Origin: BP-191 sp035940575
Lineage (GTDB): Bacteria; Actinomycetota; Actinomycetes; BP-191
Assembly (NCBI GenBank): GCA_035940575.1
Contig: DASZER010000016.1
Location: 1 to 64,000, forward strand
Length of the DNA: 64,000 bases
Direction of reading: 5' to 3'
Shown here: positions 48,921 to 56,434 of the stretch, piece after piece
How positions within the stretch are numbered: the first letter of the stretch is position 1
How the letters are laid out: each line of letters opens with the position of its first letter
Translations under genes and position numbers: made by a program
Notes under the pieces: model-generated
The model's input: the letters and a program-made list of their open reading frames with translations, nothing else
Databases searched by the model: none
Told to the model about the DNA's origin: nothing

Positions 48921-49423
48921 GTCTCCCCCCTCGACTGCCGGATCGCCTCGCGGCGCGCGAGGCGGTGCGTTCGCCGGATCTCCGCCTCGCGGAAGCGCCG
49001 AGCCGCCACCTCGTCGTCCGCGTCGAACGACACCGGCGGCACCTCGCGCGGCTTGCCCCGCGCGTCGAGACCCACGTAGACCAGATACGCCGTCGAGGTG
49101 TGCAACGCCTCCCCGACCTCGTCCCATCGTTCCGCCTCGACGCGGACGCCGATCTCCATCGACGTGCGGCCCGCCCAGTTGACCTGCGCGTGCGCGTGCA
49201 CGAGGTCTCCGACGTGCACCGGGACGAGGAACACCATCTCGTCCATCGACGCGGTCACGGCGCGGCCGCCGGAGTGGCGGGCGGCGACGACGCCGGCCGC
49301 GTCGTCCACCAGCTTCATGATCACGCCGCCGTGGATGTTGCCGTGCAGGTTCGCGTCGAGCGCGGTCATGATGCGCGACAGCGTGCAGCGCGACGCGTCG
49401 ACGGGGCGCGGGTCCAAAGCCAT
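48917..49423 (-). CDS. Acyl-CoA thioesterase (hot-dog fold)
   Basis: Hydrolyses acyl-CoA esters; YciA/ACOT-like, 168 residues. Motifs: LSRIMTALDANLHGNIHGGV IMK region with the catalytic-loop GNIHGG, VDDAAGVVAARHSGGRAVTA, SMDEMVFLVPVHVGDLVHAH and MEIGVRVEAERWDEVGEALH, then YVGLDARGKPREVPPV. Start ATG 49423 has TAGCGT 7 bases upstream. Followed by the secreted gene at 48156 in the same transcript. Confidence 0.88.
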   Translation of the reverse strand: MALDPRPVDASRCTLSRIMTALDANLHGNIHGGVIMKLVDDAAGVVAARHSGGRAVTASMDEMVFLVPVHVGDLVHAHAQVNWAGRTSMEIGVRVEAERWDEVGEALHTSTAYLVYVGLDARGKPREVPPVSFDADDEVAARRFREAEIRRTHRLARREAIRQSRGET

Positions 49424-49430
49424 GACGGCG

Positions 49431-49436
49431 ACGCTA
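49431..49436 (-). promoter_or_regulatory. Putative leaderless -10 hexamer TAGCGT
   Basis: Minus strand, exactly 7 bases before ATG 49423 of the thioesterase; no Shine-Dalgarno. Confidence 0.45.
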
Positions 49437-49457
49437 TCGCTCTGCCACGCTCGTCCC

Positions 49458-49535
49458 GTGACCGACCGCTTCCGCCCGCTGGTCGCCCGGATCGAGCGGG
49501 CGCGCGCGACGGCACCTCGGGCGGTGACGGCGTGA
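49458..49535 (+). CDS. Possible 25-residue leader ORF
   Basis: GTG 49458 opens MTDRFRPLVARIERARATAP RAVTA and ends at TGA 49535, which overlaps the next start as GTGA. It is basic and amphipathic. Gap-filling position and coupling suggest real translation, but its small size leaves this uncertain. Confidence 0.3.
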   Translation: MTDRFRPLVARIERARATAPRAVTA

Positions 49536-49948
49536 GCGTGCGGTACCGGCTGACGTGGCGGCAGATCCTGGTGCCGGGCGTCGTGGCGTTGCTGGTGCCC
49601 GGAGCCCGCGCGTTCGGCGACGGCGCCCGGGTCGCCCCGGCGGTCACGGCGCTCCTCGTGATCGTCGCGATGGCCGCCCTGCGGCGCGCGGAGTCGGTCG
49701 CGGACGAGCGGGGCGTCACCGTCACGATGCCGCTCGGCCGCAGGCGTTACGAGTGGTCCGGGGTGGCCGGCGTCGACCACCCGCGCGTCCTCGGCCAGCG
49801 GGCGGTCAGGCTCACCGTCGAGGGCCGCCGCTTCCGCGTCTGGCTGCCCGCGCCGAGACACACGCCGCTGGTGTCCCCGGACCCGGGGTTCGAGGAGAAG
49901 GCCGCGACGATCGAACGCCTCTGGCGCGAGTCGCGCGCCGCTACCTGA
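49532..49948 (+). CDS. PH-like domain membrane protein
   Basis: A 138-residue protein with two short membrane spans (QILVPGVVALLVPGARAF and AVTALLVIVAMAALRRAESV) followed by a small beta domain: GVTVTMPLGRRRYEWSGVAG, VRLTVEGRRFRVWLPAPRHT. This layout is the common actinomycete bPH_6/YdbT-like pattern (two helices then a PH domain), seen in proteins downstream of ribE or in envelope loci. GTG 49532 overlaps the tiny upstream ORF. Function unknown. Confidence 0.72.
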   Translation: MSVRYRLTWRQILVPGVVALLVPGARAFGDGARVAPAVTALLVIVAMAALRRAESVADERGVTVTMPLGRRRYEWSGVAGVDHPRVLGQRAVRLTVEGRRFRVWLPAPRHTPLVSPDPGFEEKAATIERLWRESRAAT

Positions 49949-50049
49949 GCAGGTTGCGGGCCGTCACGACGTCAGGACCCCAGGGTCGCCCCGTTGCTCG
50001 TCGCACTGCTGGACGGCCCTGACGTGGCCGTCCACGCTCCGGGGCCGCG

Positions 50050-50700
50050 TCAGAGCCGCTTGCGGGCGTATGCCAGCCGCTTCAGCTCCGACGGGGCCAG
50101 ACTGGCGCCACCGGCCTCCAACGCCACGTAGTGCTTCACCACGGCCGTCCAGTCCCGCGCGTGCCAGGCGGCCTCCGCGGCCCGGCGCGTCCGGCTGTCC
50201 GCCAGGTCCCGCGTGTACTCGTGCGACAGCTCGCGGGAGCGAGCCGCGGCCCGCTCCCAACCAGCGGAGCCCAGACCCAGCAGCTCCGGTGCGACCGCGG
50301 ATGTCAGCGACGCCAGCTCGTCGACGTACGAGCGGGCGACCGTGGGGTCGTACCCCTGCCAGCCGTGCGCTGGCCAGAGCTCACCCTTTCCAACGGCCTC
50401 CAGTCCCTCATGAAGACCGAAGCGGTCGACGAACGCACCAGGCTCACCGCGGGCGAAGGTCACGTCGACGAAGCCGTCCCGCCAGTCGCGCGCCACGGTG
50501 ATCCTCCGGTCGGCTGCGCGCCACACGACGGCGCGCTCGTGGACCGACTCGACCTCGAACCCCCAGTTGGCGAGAAACGCGAAGCGCTCCCGCATCAGAG
50601 CGGCCAGATCGTCCGCTTCAGGTCCTGACCCCACGCCTCCCCCTCGCTGGCACACGACCGTCACACAGAGGCGCGCCGACGACCAGTCCGACCAGTCCAC
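50050..50700 (-). CDS. Conserved hypothetical protein, 216 aa
   Basis: Cytosolic protein of unknown function. Start is uncertain; GTG 50700 gives MDWSDWSSARLCVTVVCQRG. Segments include LAALMRERFAFLANWGFEVE, VVWRAADRRITVARDWRDGF, VDVTFARGEPGAFVDRFGLH and helical ELSHEYTRDLADSRTRRAAE AWHARDW. Base use is less GC-skewed at third positions in parts (AACGCACCAGGC, CATGAAGACC) than neighbours, which could mean later arrival. No signal peptide; nothing recognised. Confidence 0.6.
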   Translation of the reverse strand: MDWSDWSSARLCVTVVCQRGGGVGSGPEADDLAALMRERFAFLANWGFEVESVHERAVVWRAADRRITVARDWRDGFVDVTFARGEPGAFVDRFGLHEGLEAVGKGELWPAHGWQGYDPTVARSYVDELASLTSAVAPELLGLGSAGWERAAARSRELSHEYTRDLADSRTRRAAEAAWHARDWTAVVKHYVALEAGGASLAPSELKRLAYARKRL

Positions 50701-50738
50701 GTCCTCGGCAGTGACAGGGCATCGTGGCCCTGCTCGAC

Positions 50739-51893
50739 CTACTTGAGGAGCTGTCGTGCCATCACGACGCGCTGGATCTGGTTGGTACCCTCGTAGATCT
50801 GCGTGATCTTCGCGTCGCGCATGAAGCGCTCCATCGGGTAGTCGGAGACGTACCCGTAGCCGCCGAGGAGCTGCACGCCGTCGGTCGTGACCTCCATCGC
50901 GACGTCGGAGGCGAAGCACTTCGCGGCCGCGCTGACGAACGTCAGGTCCGGCTCCATGCGCTCGGCCTTGCCCGCCGCGACGTAGATGAGCTGGCGCGCG
51001 GCCTCGATCTTCATGGCCATGTCGGCGAGCATGAACTGCACGGCCTGGAACGTCGCGATCGGCTTGCCGAACTGCGAGCGCTCCTTGACGTAGCCGAGCG
51101 CGTAGTCGAGCGACCCCTGCGCGATGCCGAGGGCCTGCGCGCCGATCGTCAGGCGCGTGTGGTCGAGCGTGCGCAGCGCGGTCTTGAAGCCGGTCCCCTC
51201 CTCGCCGATGATCCGGTCGGCCGGGATGCGGCAGTTGTCGAAGTACAGCTCGCCGGTGGGGCTGCCCTTGATGCCCATCTTCTTCTCGAGCTTGCCGACG
51301 CTGAAGCCGGGGTCGTCCTTCTCCACGACGAACGCGCTGATGCCGTTCGCGCCCTTCTCGGGGTCCGTGACCGCCATGACCGTGTAGTACGACGACACGC
51401 TCGCGTTGGTGATCCAGCGCTTGGAGCCGTTGAGGACGTACGAGTCGCCGTCGCGCACCGCGCGCGTCTTCATCGACGCGGCGTCGGAGCCCGCCTCGGG
51501 CTCCGAGAGGGCGTAGCTGATCATGCCCTCGCCGCTCGCGACCTTGGGCAGGTAGCGGTGCTTGATGTCCTCGCCGCCCGACAGCAGCATGCCCTGGGTC
51601 CCGAGCTTGTTGACGGCCGGGATCAGCGACGACGCGGCGCAGACCCGCGCGACCTCCTCGATGAGGATCGCGCTGGAGATCGCGTCGGCGCCGGGGCCGC
51701 CGTACGCCTCGGGGACGTGGATCGCGAGCAGGTCGTTGCGCTTGAGCTCCTCGAACACGTCCCACGGGAACTCGCCCGTCTCGTCGATCTGCGCGGCGCG
51801 CGGGCCGATCTTCGCCTCGGCCATGGCGCGGACGGACTTGCGGAGGAGGTCGTGCTCCTCGGCGAGGCGGTACGTGTCGAAGTCAGGGTTCAC
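50739..51893 (-). CDS. Acyl-CoA dehydrogenase
   Basis: FAD-dependent acyl-CoA dehydrogenase, 384 residues. Motifs: IHVPEAYGGPGADAISSAIL, ISYALSEPEAGSDAASMKTR, YVLNGSKRWITNASVSSYYT, FVVEKDDPGFSVGKLEKKMG IKGSPTGEL, and the catalytic-end ITQIYEGTNQIQRVVMARQL with Y-E-G-T. Looks like a short-chain/butyryl-CoA type. GTG 51893 has TACGAT 7 bases upstream. Distinct from the dehydrogenase at 11768. Acts in fatty or branched-chain acid breakdown. Confidence 0.94.
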   Translation of the reverse strand: MNPDFDTYRLAEEHDLLRKSVRAMAEAKIGPRAAQIDETGEFPWDVFEELKRNDLLAIHVPEAYGGPGADAISSAILIEEVARVCAASSLIPAVNKLGTQGMLLSGGEDIKHRYLPKVASGEGMISYALSEPEAGSDAASMKTRAVRDGDSYVLNGSKRWITNASVSSYYTVMAVTDPEKGANGISAFVVEKDDPGFSVGKLEKKMGIKGSPTGELYFDNCRIPADRIIGEEGTGFKTALRTLDHTRLTIGAQALGIAQGSLDYALGYVKERSQFGKPIATFQAVQFMLADMAMKIEAARQLIYVAAGKAERMEPDLTFVSAAAKCFASDVAMEVTTDGVQLLGGYGYVSDYPMERFMRDAKITQIYEGTNQIQRVVMARQLLK

Positions 51894-51900
51894 ACGGCCA

Positions 51901-51906
51901 ATCGTA
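51901..51906 (-). promoter_or_regulatory. Putative leaderless -10 hexamer TACGAT
   Basis: Minus strand, 7 bases before GTG 51893 of the second acyl-CoA dehydrogenase; no Shine-Dalgarno. Confidence 0.45.
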
Positions 51907-52004
51907 ATGGCGCGCCGGTATGGCCCGGATTGGGCCGAACGCCCCCTTCAGTACGGCACACGCGGACTATTCAGCCCCGGCGGGGACCCGACGATGACCA
52001 CTCC

Positions 52005-54335
52005 GTGACCATCGAGGACTACGTCCCCCGGCACGCCGACGCGGCGCCGCCGCGGCGCCGGCGCCTGGGCGAGGTCCTGGTCGCCTCGGGCGTCATCACC
52101 GAGGCCGAGCTGAACGGCCTCCTCGCCGAGCAGGCGTCGCAGCCGCGCGAGCTCCGCAAGCGCCTCGGCGCGATGGTCGTCGAGAAAGGCATGGCCGCCG
52201 AGCGCGACATCGCGACGGCGCTGGCCGCCGTCATGGGCCTGGAGATGGTCGACGTCGCGCGCCTCGGCGTCGCGCCCGCGGCCGCCAGGCTGATCCCGCG
52301 CGCGGTCGCCGAGCGCTACGCCGTCCTCGGCGTCGCGTACGCCGAGGGCCGCCTCACGCTCGCGATGGCCGACCCGACCGACGTCGTCGCGCTGGACGAC
52401 GTACGCCTCTACACCAAGGCCCGCACGATCGTCACGGTCGTCGCGACCGAGGGCGCTATCCGCGAGCACCTCGCCCGCGCGTGGAGCCTCGAGGAGGACG
52501 CGTCCGACGTCGCCGGCATGTTCGAGGCGCTGGAGGAGCAGGCGCCCGAGGAGGACGACGACAACGACGCCGAGTCGACCCCCACGGTCAAGCTCGTCAA
52601 CGTCATCCTCTCCGACGCCGTCCACGCCCGCGCCTCGGACATCCACCTGCAGCCCGAGCTCGACGGCCTGCGCGTCCGCTACCGCGTGGACGGCCTGCTG
52701 CGCGACGTCATGACGGTGCCGCGCAGCGCGGTCGCCTCCGTCACGAGCCGCGTCAAGATCATGTCGGGCCTCGACATCGCCGAGCGCCGCCGCCCGCAGG
52801 ACGGCCGTACGCGGCTGTCGGTCGACGGCGACCAGATCGACGCGCGCATCTCGACGCTGCCCTCGATGCACGGCGAGAAGGTCGTCATCCGCCTGCTCGC
52901 CCGCGGCGAGGGCGTGCTGCCGCTGTCGCGCGTCGGGTTCAGCGAGCGGCAGATGGACGCGATCCTCGACGCGCTCGTCGCGCCGCAGGGCCTCGTCCTC
53001 ATCACCGGCCCGACCGGCTCGGGCAAGACGTCGACGCTGTACTCCGCGATGACGCAGATGCGTACGCCCGACCGCAACATCGTCACGCTCGAGGACCCCG
53101 TCGAGGTCCAGCTCCGCGGCATCACGCAGGTCCAGACGAACGAGCGCGCGGGCCTGACGTTCGCGGCCGGCCTGCGGTCCGTGCTGCGCCAGGACCCCGA
53201 CGTCATCCTCGTCGGCGAGATCCGCGACAGCGAGACCGCCGAGCTGGCGCTGCGCGCGTCGCTGACCGGCCACGTCGTCTTCTCGACCCTGCACACGAAC
53301 GACGCCTCCGCGGCCGTCACCCGCCTGGTCGACATGGGCATCGAGCCGTTCCTCATCGCGTCGTCGCTGACGCTCGTCGTCGCGCAGCGGCTCGTCCGCG
53401 TGCCGTGCTCGCACTGCGCCTCGCCGTACACGCCGAGCCCGCGCACGCTCCAGCTCCTCGGCCTCACCGAGTCCGACCTCGCCGGCGCCACCGTCGTGCG
53501 CGGCCGCGGCTGCGAGCAGTGCGGCCAGACCGGCTACCTCGGCCGCACCGCGATCTTCGAGGTGCTGCCCGTCGACCAGTCGCTGCGCGCGGTGCTGACG
53601 TCGCGACCCACCGAGAACGCGATCCGCGAGGCCGCGCGCGCGGCCGGCGTGGCGTCGTTGCGCGGCGACGGCGTCGCCCGCGCGCTGCGCGGCGAGACGA
53701 CGCTCGAGGAGGTGCTGCGCGTCACGCAGGTCGACCACTCCGCGACCGGCAACCACTGCCCCACGTGCGACCGCTCGCTCGAGGAGGACATGGCGTTCTG
53801 CCCGTGGTGCGCGGCCTCCGTCGGGCGCCATGCGTGCGCCGGCTGCTCGCGCAGGCTCGACGCCGAGTGGCGCGTCTGCCCGTGGTGCCGTACCGCCGCC
53901 GGCGGCACGGTCGCGGCCGCCCCTGCCGAGGAGCCCGAACGCGCCCGTCCCCGCATCCTCGTGGTGGACGACGACGAGCACGTGCTCGACTTCGTGGAGG
54001 CGGCGCTCGTCGACATCTGCGACGTCGTCCGCGCGCGCAGCGCGGAGGAGGCGCTGCGCGCCGCCGCCACCGAGGACGTCGCGGCGATGGTGCTCGACCT
54101 CGTGCTGCCCGACCTGTCGGGCGTCGAGGTCACGAGGCTGCTGCGCGCCGACGCGCGGACCGCGCTGATCCCGTTGCTGCTGCTGACCGGCACGGACGAC
54201 CCGCTGATGCGCACCGAGGCGTCGACGGCCGGCGCGGACCTGTACCTGTCGAAGCCGATCGAGCCCGCCGCCCTCGAGGCCGCGGTCTGCCTGCTGCTGG
54301 AGCGCGCCGCCCTCGCCCCCGAGACCGCCCCCTAG
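52005..54335 (+). CDS. PilB/GspE-type ATPase fused to zinc ribbons and a receiver domain
   Basis: Secretion/type IV pilus assembly ATPase of 776 residues. N-terminal MshEN/T2SSE_N (LGEVLVASGVITEAELNGLL, ~20-150), then the T2SSE ATPase: HARASDIHLQPELDGLRVRY, Walker A TGPTGSGKTST ~335, Asp-box, Walker B VILVGEIRDSETAELALRA ~402, His-box FSTLHTNDA, and the tetracysteine site CSHC...CEQC (~467-506). After the ATPase come two CxxC zinc ribbons (CPTCDRSLEEDMAFCPWC, CAGCSRRLDAEWRVCPWC, ~584-630) and a complete receiver domain (VVDDDE, phospho-Asp in MVLDLVLPDLSGVE near 697, SKP lysine near 750). No pilin, platform or prepilin peptidase genes are adjacent. GTG start overlaps a 4-codon ORF (51994-52008). 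Confidence 0.92.
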   Translation: MTIEDYVPRHADAAPPRRRRLGEVLVASGVITEAELNGLLAEQASQPRELRKRLGAMVVEKGMAAERDIATALAAVMGLEMVDVARLGVAPAAARLIPRAVAERYAVLGVAYAEGRLTLAMADPTDVVALDDVRLYTKARTIVTVVATEGAIREHLARAWSLEEDASDVAGMFEALEEQAPEEDDDNDAESTPTVKLVNVILSDAVHARASDIHLQPELDGLRVRYRVDGLLRDVMTVPRSAVASVTSRVKIMSGLDIAERRRPQDGRTRLSVDGDQIDARISTLPSMHGEKVVIRLLARGEGVLPLSRVGFSERQMDAILDALVAPQGLVLITGPTGSGKTSTLYSAMTQMRTPDRNIVTLEDPVEVQLRGITQVQTNERAGLTFAAGLRSVLRQDPDVILVGEIRDSETAELALRASLTGHVVFSTLHTNDASAAVTRLVDMGIEPFLIASSLTLVVAQRLVRVPCSHCASPYTPSPRTLQLLGLTESDLAGATVVRGRGCEQCGQTGYLGRTAIFEVLPVDQSLRAVLTSRPTENAIREAARAAGVASLRGDGVARALRGETTLEEVLRVTQVDHSATGNHCPTCDRSLEEDMAFCPWCAASVGRHACAGCSRRLDAEWRVCPWCRTAAGGTVAAAPAEEPERARPRILVVDDDEHVLDFVEAALVDICDVVRARSAEEALRAAATEDVAAMVLDLVLPDLSGVEVTRLLRADARTALIPLLLLTGTDDPLMRTEASTAGADLYLSKPIEPAALEAAVCLLLERAALAPETAP

Positions 54336-54447
54336 GAGGGTTCTGCGAAACCCGGCCCTGCTGCGCCGAGTCCGCGCGACGCAGGGCGGCTGCGGGCTGG
54401 GTCATGCCCCGCAGGCGACCGAGAACGCAGCCGGTCGTACCCTCCTA
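54333..54447. repeat. Intergenic inverted-repeat element, mosaic copy
   Basis: Left end TAGGAGGGTTCTGCGAAAC (54333-54351) is intact; the right end keeps only ACCCTCCTA (54439-54447). The core starts with CCGGCCCTGCTGCGCCGAG, which is the reverse complement of part of the 9095 copy, followed by GCGGGCTGGGTCATGCC and GAGAACGCAGCCGGTCG in the same orientation as that copy. So a piece is inverted. The outer TAGs are the stop codons of both convergent genes. Confidence 0.8.
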
Positions 54448-54921
54448 GTCGCAGGCGGGGCCGCTGCCGGGCAGCGGCCCGACGATCCTCCCGAACGCCG
54501 CCGCGATCGTCGCGAGCTCCTCCTGCGTGAGAAGGTCCACGACGTGCTCGCGCACGCCGCGCAGGTGCACGGGCGCCGCGGCCTTGAGCCGCGCGAGGCC
54601 CTCGTCCGTCAGCACGGCGTTGGTGCCGCGCAGGTCGCTCGGGCACGACTCGCGGCGGATGAGCCCCTCGCGCTCCAGCCGGTCGACCAGGCGCGTCAGG
54701 CCGCTGCGGGACAGCAGCACGCGGTCCGCGAGGTCGGTCATCCGCAGGCGGCGGCCGGGGGCGTCGTTGAGGTGCAGCAGCACCTCGTACGAGCCGAGCG
54801 GCAGGTCGCACTCGGCCGTCAGCTCCGCGTCGAGCAGGCGCGTCACCTTGGCGTGCGCGCGGAGGAACGACCGCCACGCGTCGAGCTCGACGTGTGAGAG
54901 CGAGGAGACCCGGGTACCCAT
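54445..54921 (-). CDS. MarR-family transcriptional regulator
   Basis: Winged-helix repressor of 158 residues: SHVELDAWRSFLRAHAKVTR, DLPLGSYEVLLHLNDAPGRR, the helix-turn-helix MTDLADRVLLSRSGLTRLVD, wing RLEREGLIRRESCPSDLRGT and LTDEGLARLKAAAPVH. Transcribed away from the YceI-like gene across a 93-base region with two similar palindromes, so it probably represses that gene and itself. TATCCT lies 7 bases before ATG 54921. The single cysteine in RRESCPSD next to the wing could be a redox sensor, as in OhrR-type MarR proteins, but this is inference. Confidence 0.9.
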   Translation of the reverse strand: MGTRVSSLSHVELDAWRSFLRAHAKVTRLLDAELTAECDLPLGSYEVLLHLNDAPGRRLRMTDLADRVLLSRSGLTRLVDRLEREGLIRRESCPSDLRGTNAVLTDEGLARLKAAAPVHLRGVREHVVDLLTQEELATIAAAFGRIVGPLPGSGPACD

Positions 54922-54928
54922 GTCTTAG

Positions 54929-54934
54929 AGGATA
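54929..54934 (-). promoter_or_regulatory. Putative leaderless -10 hexamer for marR (TATCCT)
   Basis: Minus strand, 7 bases before ATG 54921. It touches operator site A, so repressor bound there would block it. Confidence 0.45.
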
Positions 54935-54952
54935 GTTGCGCATGCAATAAAC
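54934..54952. promoter_or_regulatory. Probable MarR operator, site A
   Basis: AGTTGCGCATGCAATAAAC, a partial palindrome (TTGC...GCAA) nearly identical to site B. It lies next to the marR start and overlaps its putative -10. Confidence 0.55.
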
Positions 54953-54975
54953 GTCGAGTACGTTGCGTTCACAAC

Positions 54976-54995
54976 AGTTGCATACGCAATCAACT
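54976..54995. promoter_or_regulatory. Probable MarR operator, site B
   Basis: AGTTGCATACGCAATCAACT with 5-bp arms AGTTG/CAACT and inner TTGC/GCAA. Just before the yceI-like Shine-Dalgarno AGGAG at 55002; 42 bases separate it from site A (four helical turns), allowing both to be bound on one face. Confidence 0.6.
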
Positions 54996-55014
54996 ACCGA
55001 CAGGAGCTCACCCC

Positions 55015-55584
55015 ATGTCCGTCCAGACCACGACCTCGGTCGAGCAGCTCACCGGCACCTACGACATCGACCCCAGCCACTCGAGCCTCGAGTTCGCCGC
55101 CAAGCACGCGATGGTGACGACCGTGAAGGGCCGCTTCAGCGACTTCAGCGGCGTGCTCTACCTCGACGCCGCCGACCCCTCGAAGTCCACCGCCGAGGTC
55201 ACCATCAACGTCGACAGCCTCGACACGCGCAGCGAGCAGCGCGACGAGCACCTGCGCGGCGACGACTTCTTCGACGTCGCCAACAACCCGACGATCACGT
55301 TCAAGAGCACCCGCGCGGCGGCCGGCAAGGACGAGGACGAGTACCGCATGTGGGGCGACCTGACGATCCGCGGCGTGTCCCGCGAGGTCGAGCTCGAGCT
55401 CACGTTCACCGGAAGCGCGCAGGACCCGTGGGGCAAGCAGCGCGCCGGCTTCGAGGGCCGCACGGTCGTCAACCGCAAGGACTGGGGCCTGACGTGGAAC
55501 GTCGCCCTGGAGGCCGGCGGCATCCTCGTCAGCGACAAGGTGAAGCTCAACCTCGACATCGCCGCGGTGAAGCGCGACGCGTAG
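55015..55584 (+). CDS. YceI-family lipid-binding protein
   Basis: Lipocalin-like beta-barrel that binds polyisoprenoid lipids or amides. The 189-residue protein has the family pattern GTYDIDPSHSSLEFAAKHAM, VKGRFSDFSGVLYLD, INVDSLDTRSEQRDEHLRGD DFFDVANNPT, and WGDLTIRGVSREVELELTFT then WGLTWNVALEAGGILVSDKV. No signal peptide, so it is cytosolic in contrast to enteric YceI. Good AGGAG. Expression probably under MarR. Ended by the hairpin at 55623. Confidence 0.92.
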   Translation: MSVQTTTSVEQLTGTYDIDPSHSSLEFAAKHAMVTTVKGRFSDFSGVLYLDAADPSKSTAEVTINVDSLDTRSEQRDEHLRGDDFFDVANNPTITFKSTRAAAGKDEDEYRMWGDLTIRGVSREVELELTFTGSAQDPWGKQRAGFEGRTVVNRKDWGLTWNVALEAGGILVSDKVKLNLDIAAVKRDA

Positions 55585-55622
55585 CACCGCGGTGATCCGG
55601 GCTTGGCTGGGAGCCCGGGAAA

Positions 55623-55662
55623 CACGAAGGAGCCCGTCCCCTCGGGGGCGGGCTCCTTCGTG
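55623..55662. terminator. Bidirectional hairpin terminator
   Basis: CACGAAGGAGCCCGTCCCC and GGGGGCGGGCTCCTTCGTG form a 19-bp stem with one G-T pair and a 2-base loop. Between convergent genes ending at 55584 (+) and 55675 (-). Confidence 0.75.
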
Positions 55663-55674
55663 GAAGCGGAGGGA

Positions 55675-56292
55675 CTAGCTGCCGACCTTGTAGACCGCGT
55701 CGGTCTCCGCGCGGTCCACGGACGGGGCGGTGAGCGCGACCTCGTTGCCGCGGGCGTCGGCGCCCAGGCCGCCCCACACGGCGCCGGCCTTGAGGCCCGC
55801 GGCCTTGAACGCCTTGACCGGGATGGTCCACGTGATCGTGCTGCCGTCGATCTTCGCCGACACGTCCGTGTAGGCGTAGCCCGTCGTGCCGTCGTCGCAG
55901 GTACGGACCGCGGCGCCGTTGAGCGAGGCGTCGGGGTTGATGCTCTGCTCGGTCCAGAACTCGCAGCCGCCGATGTCGCCGACCACGCGGTAGATGCCGA
56001 TCGTCGGCGCCGCCGCGAGCTTGAGGCTGACGAGGACCTTGGTCGCGGCGCTGCCTGCCTTGTCCGTGACGATCTTCACCTCGCGGATGTCGAACGCGTC
56101 GACCTGGCCGGGGGTCGCGGTGCCGCCCGACGGCCCGGCGCCGAGGCCGGGGTCGAGCGCGTTGGCGTCGCCGGCGAGGTCGGTGAACACGAGCGGCTTC
56201 GGCGCGGCCGGCTTCTTGGCTGCGGCGTTGGCGACGCCCGGCACGGCGAGCGCGACGGCGAGGGTCGCGGCGGCGGCGGTACGGATCTTCAC
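55675..56292 (-). CDS. Secreted D-x-x-GD family protein, dispersed member
   Basis: A 205-residue exported protein. GTG start 56292 gives the signal MKIRTAAAATLAVALAVPGV, cleavage near ANAAAKK. Mature part LVFTDLAGDANALDPG, then FDIREVKIVTDKAGSAATKV, LKLAAAPTIGIYRVVGDIGG, CEFWTEQSINPDASLNG with paired cysteines, STITWTIPVKAFKAAGLKAG and WGGLGADARGNE. The T-D-x-x-GD, LAAAP and ITWTIPVKAF blocks match the 21848-24287 array. It has a Gly/Pro loop between the first and second blocks. Function unknown. Confidence 0.75.
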   Translation of the reverse strand: MKIRTAAAATLAVALAVPGVANAAAKKPAAPKPLVFTDLAGDANALDPGLGAGPSGGTATPGQVDAFDIREVKIVTDKAGSAATKVLVSLKLAAAPTIGIYRVVGDIGGCEFWTEQSINPDASLNGAAVRTCDDGTTGYAYTDVSAKIDGSTITWTIPVKAFKAAGLKAGAVWGGLGADARGNEVALTAPSVDRAETDAVYKVGS

Positions 56293-56434
56293 TGGGAGGT
56301 CCCCTTCTGGGTAACGGCCATCTCTGGGTCTTTCGACGCTGGGAAGCCGTGCCCTGCCCGGCCCCGTACACTGAACGAGCGAGGCGGCAGCGGGACACGC
56401 GCCGCACCCCATCCCTTGTGAGGACACGTTCTCG

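Noticed and set aside
50724..52004. In-frame upstream extension of the PilB fusion through the dehydrogenase region
   Set aside because: The extension is antisense of the acyl-CoA dehydrogenase and has no family motifs; GTG 52005 gives a normal MshEN start.
9095..54447. The GGAGGGTTCTGCGAAAC repeats as CRISPR repeats or insertion sequence ends
   Set aside because: Only three dispersed copies, no regular spacers, no cas genes, no transposase or target-site duplication; better read as REP/MITE-like elements.
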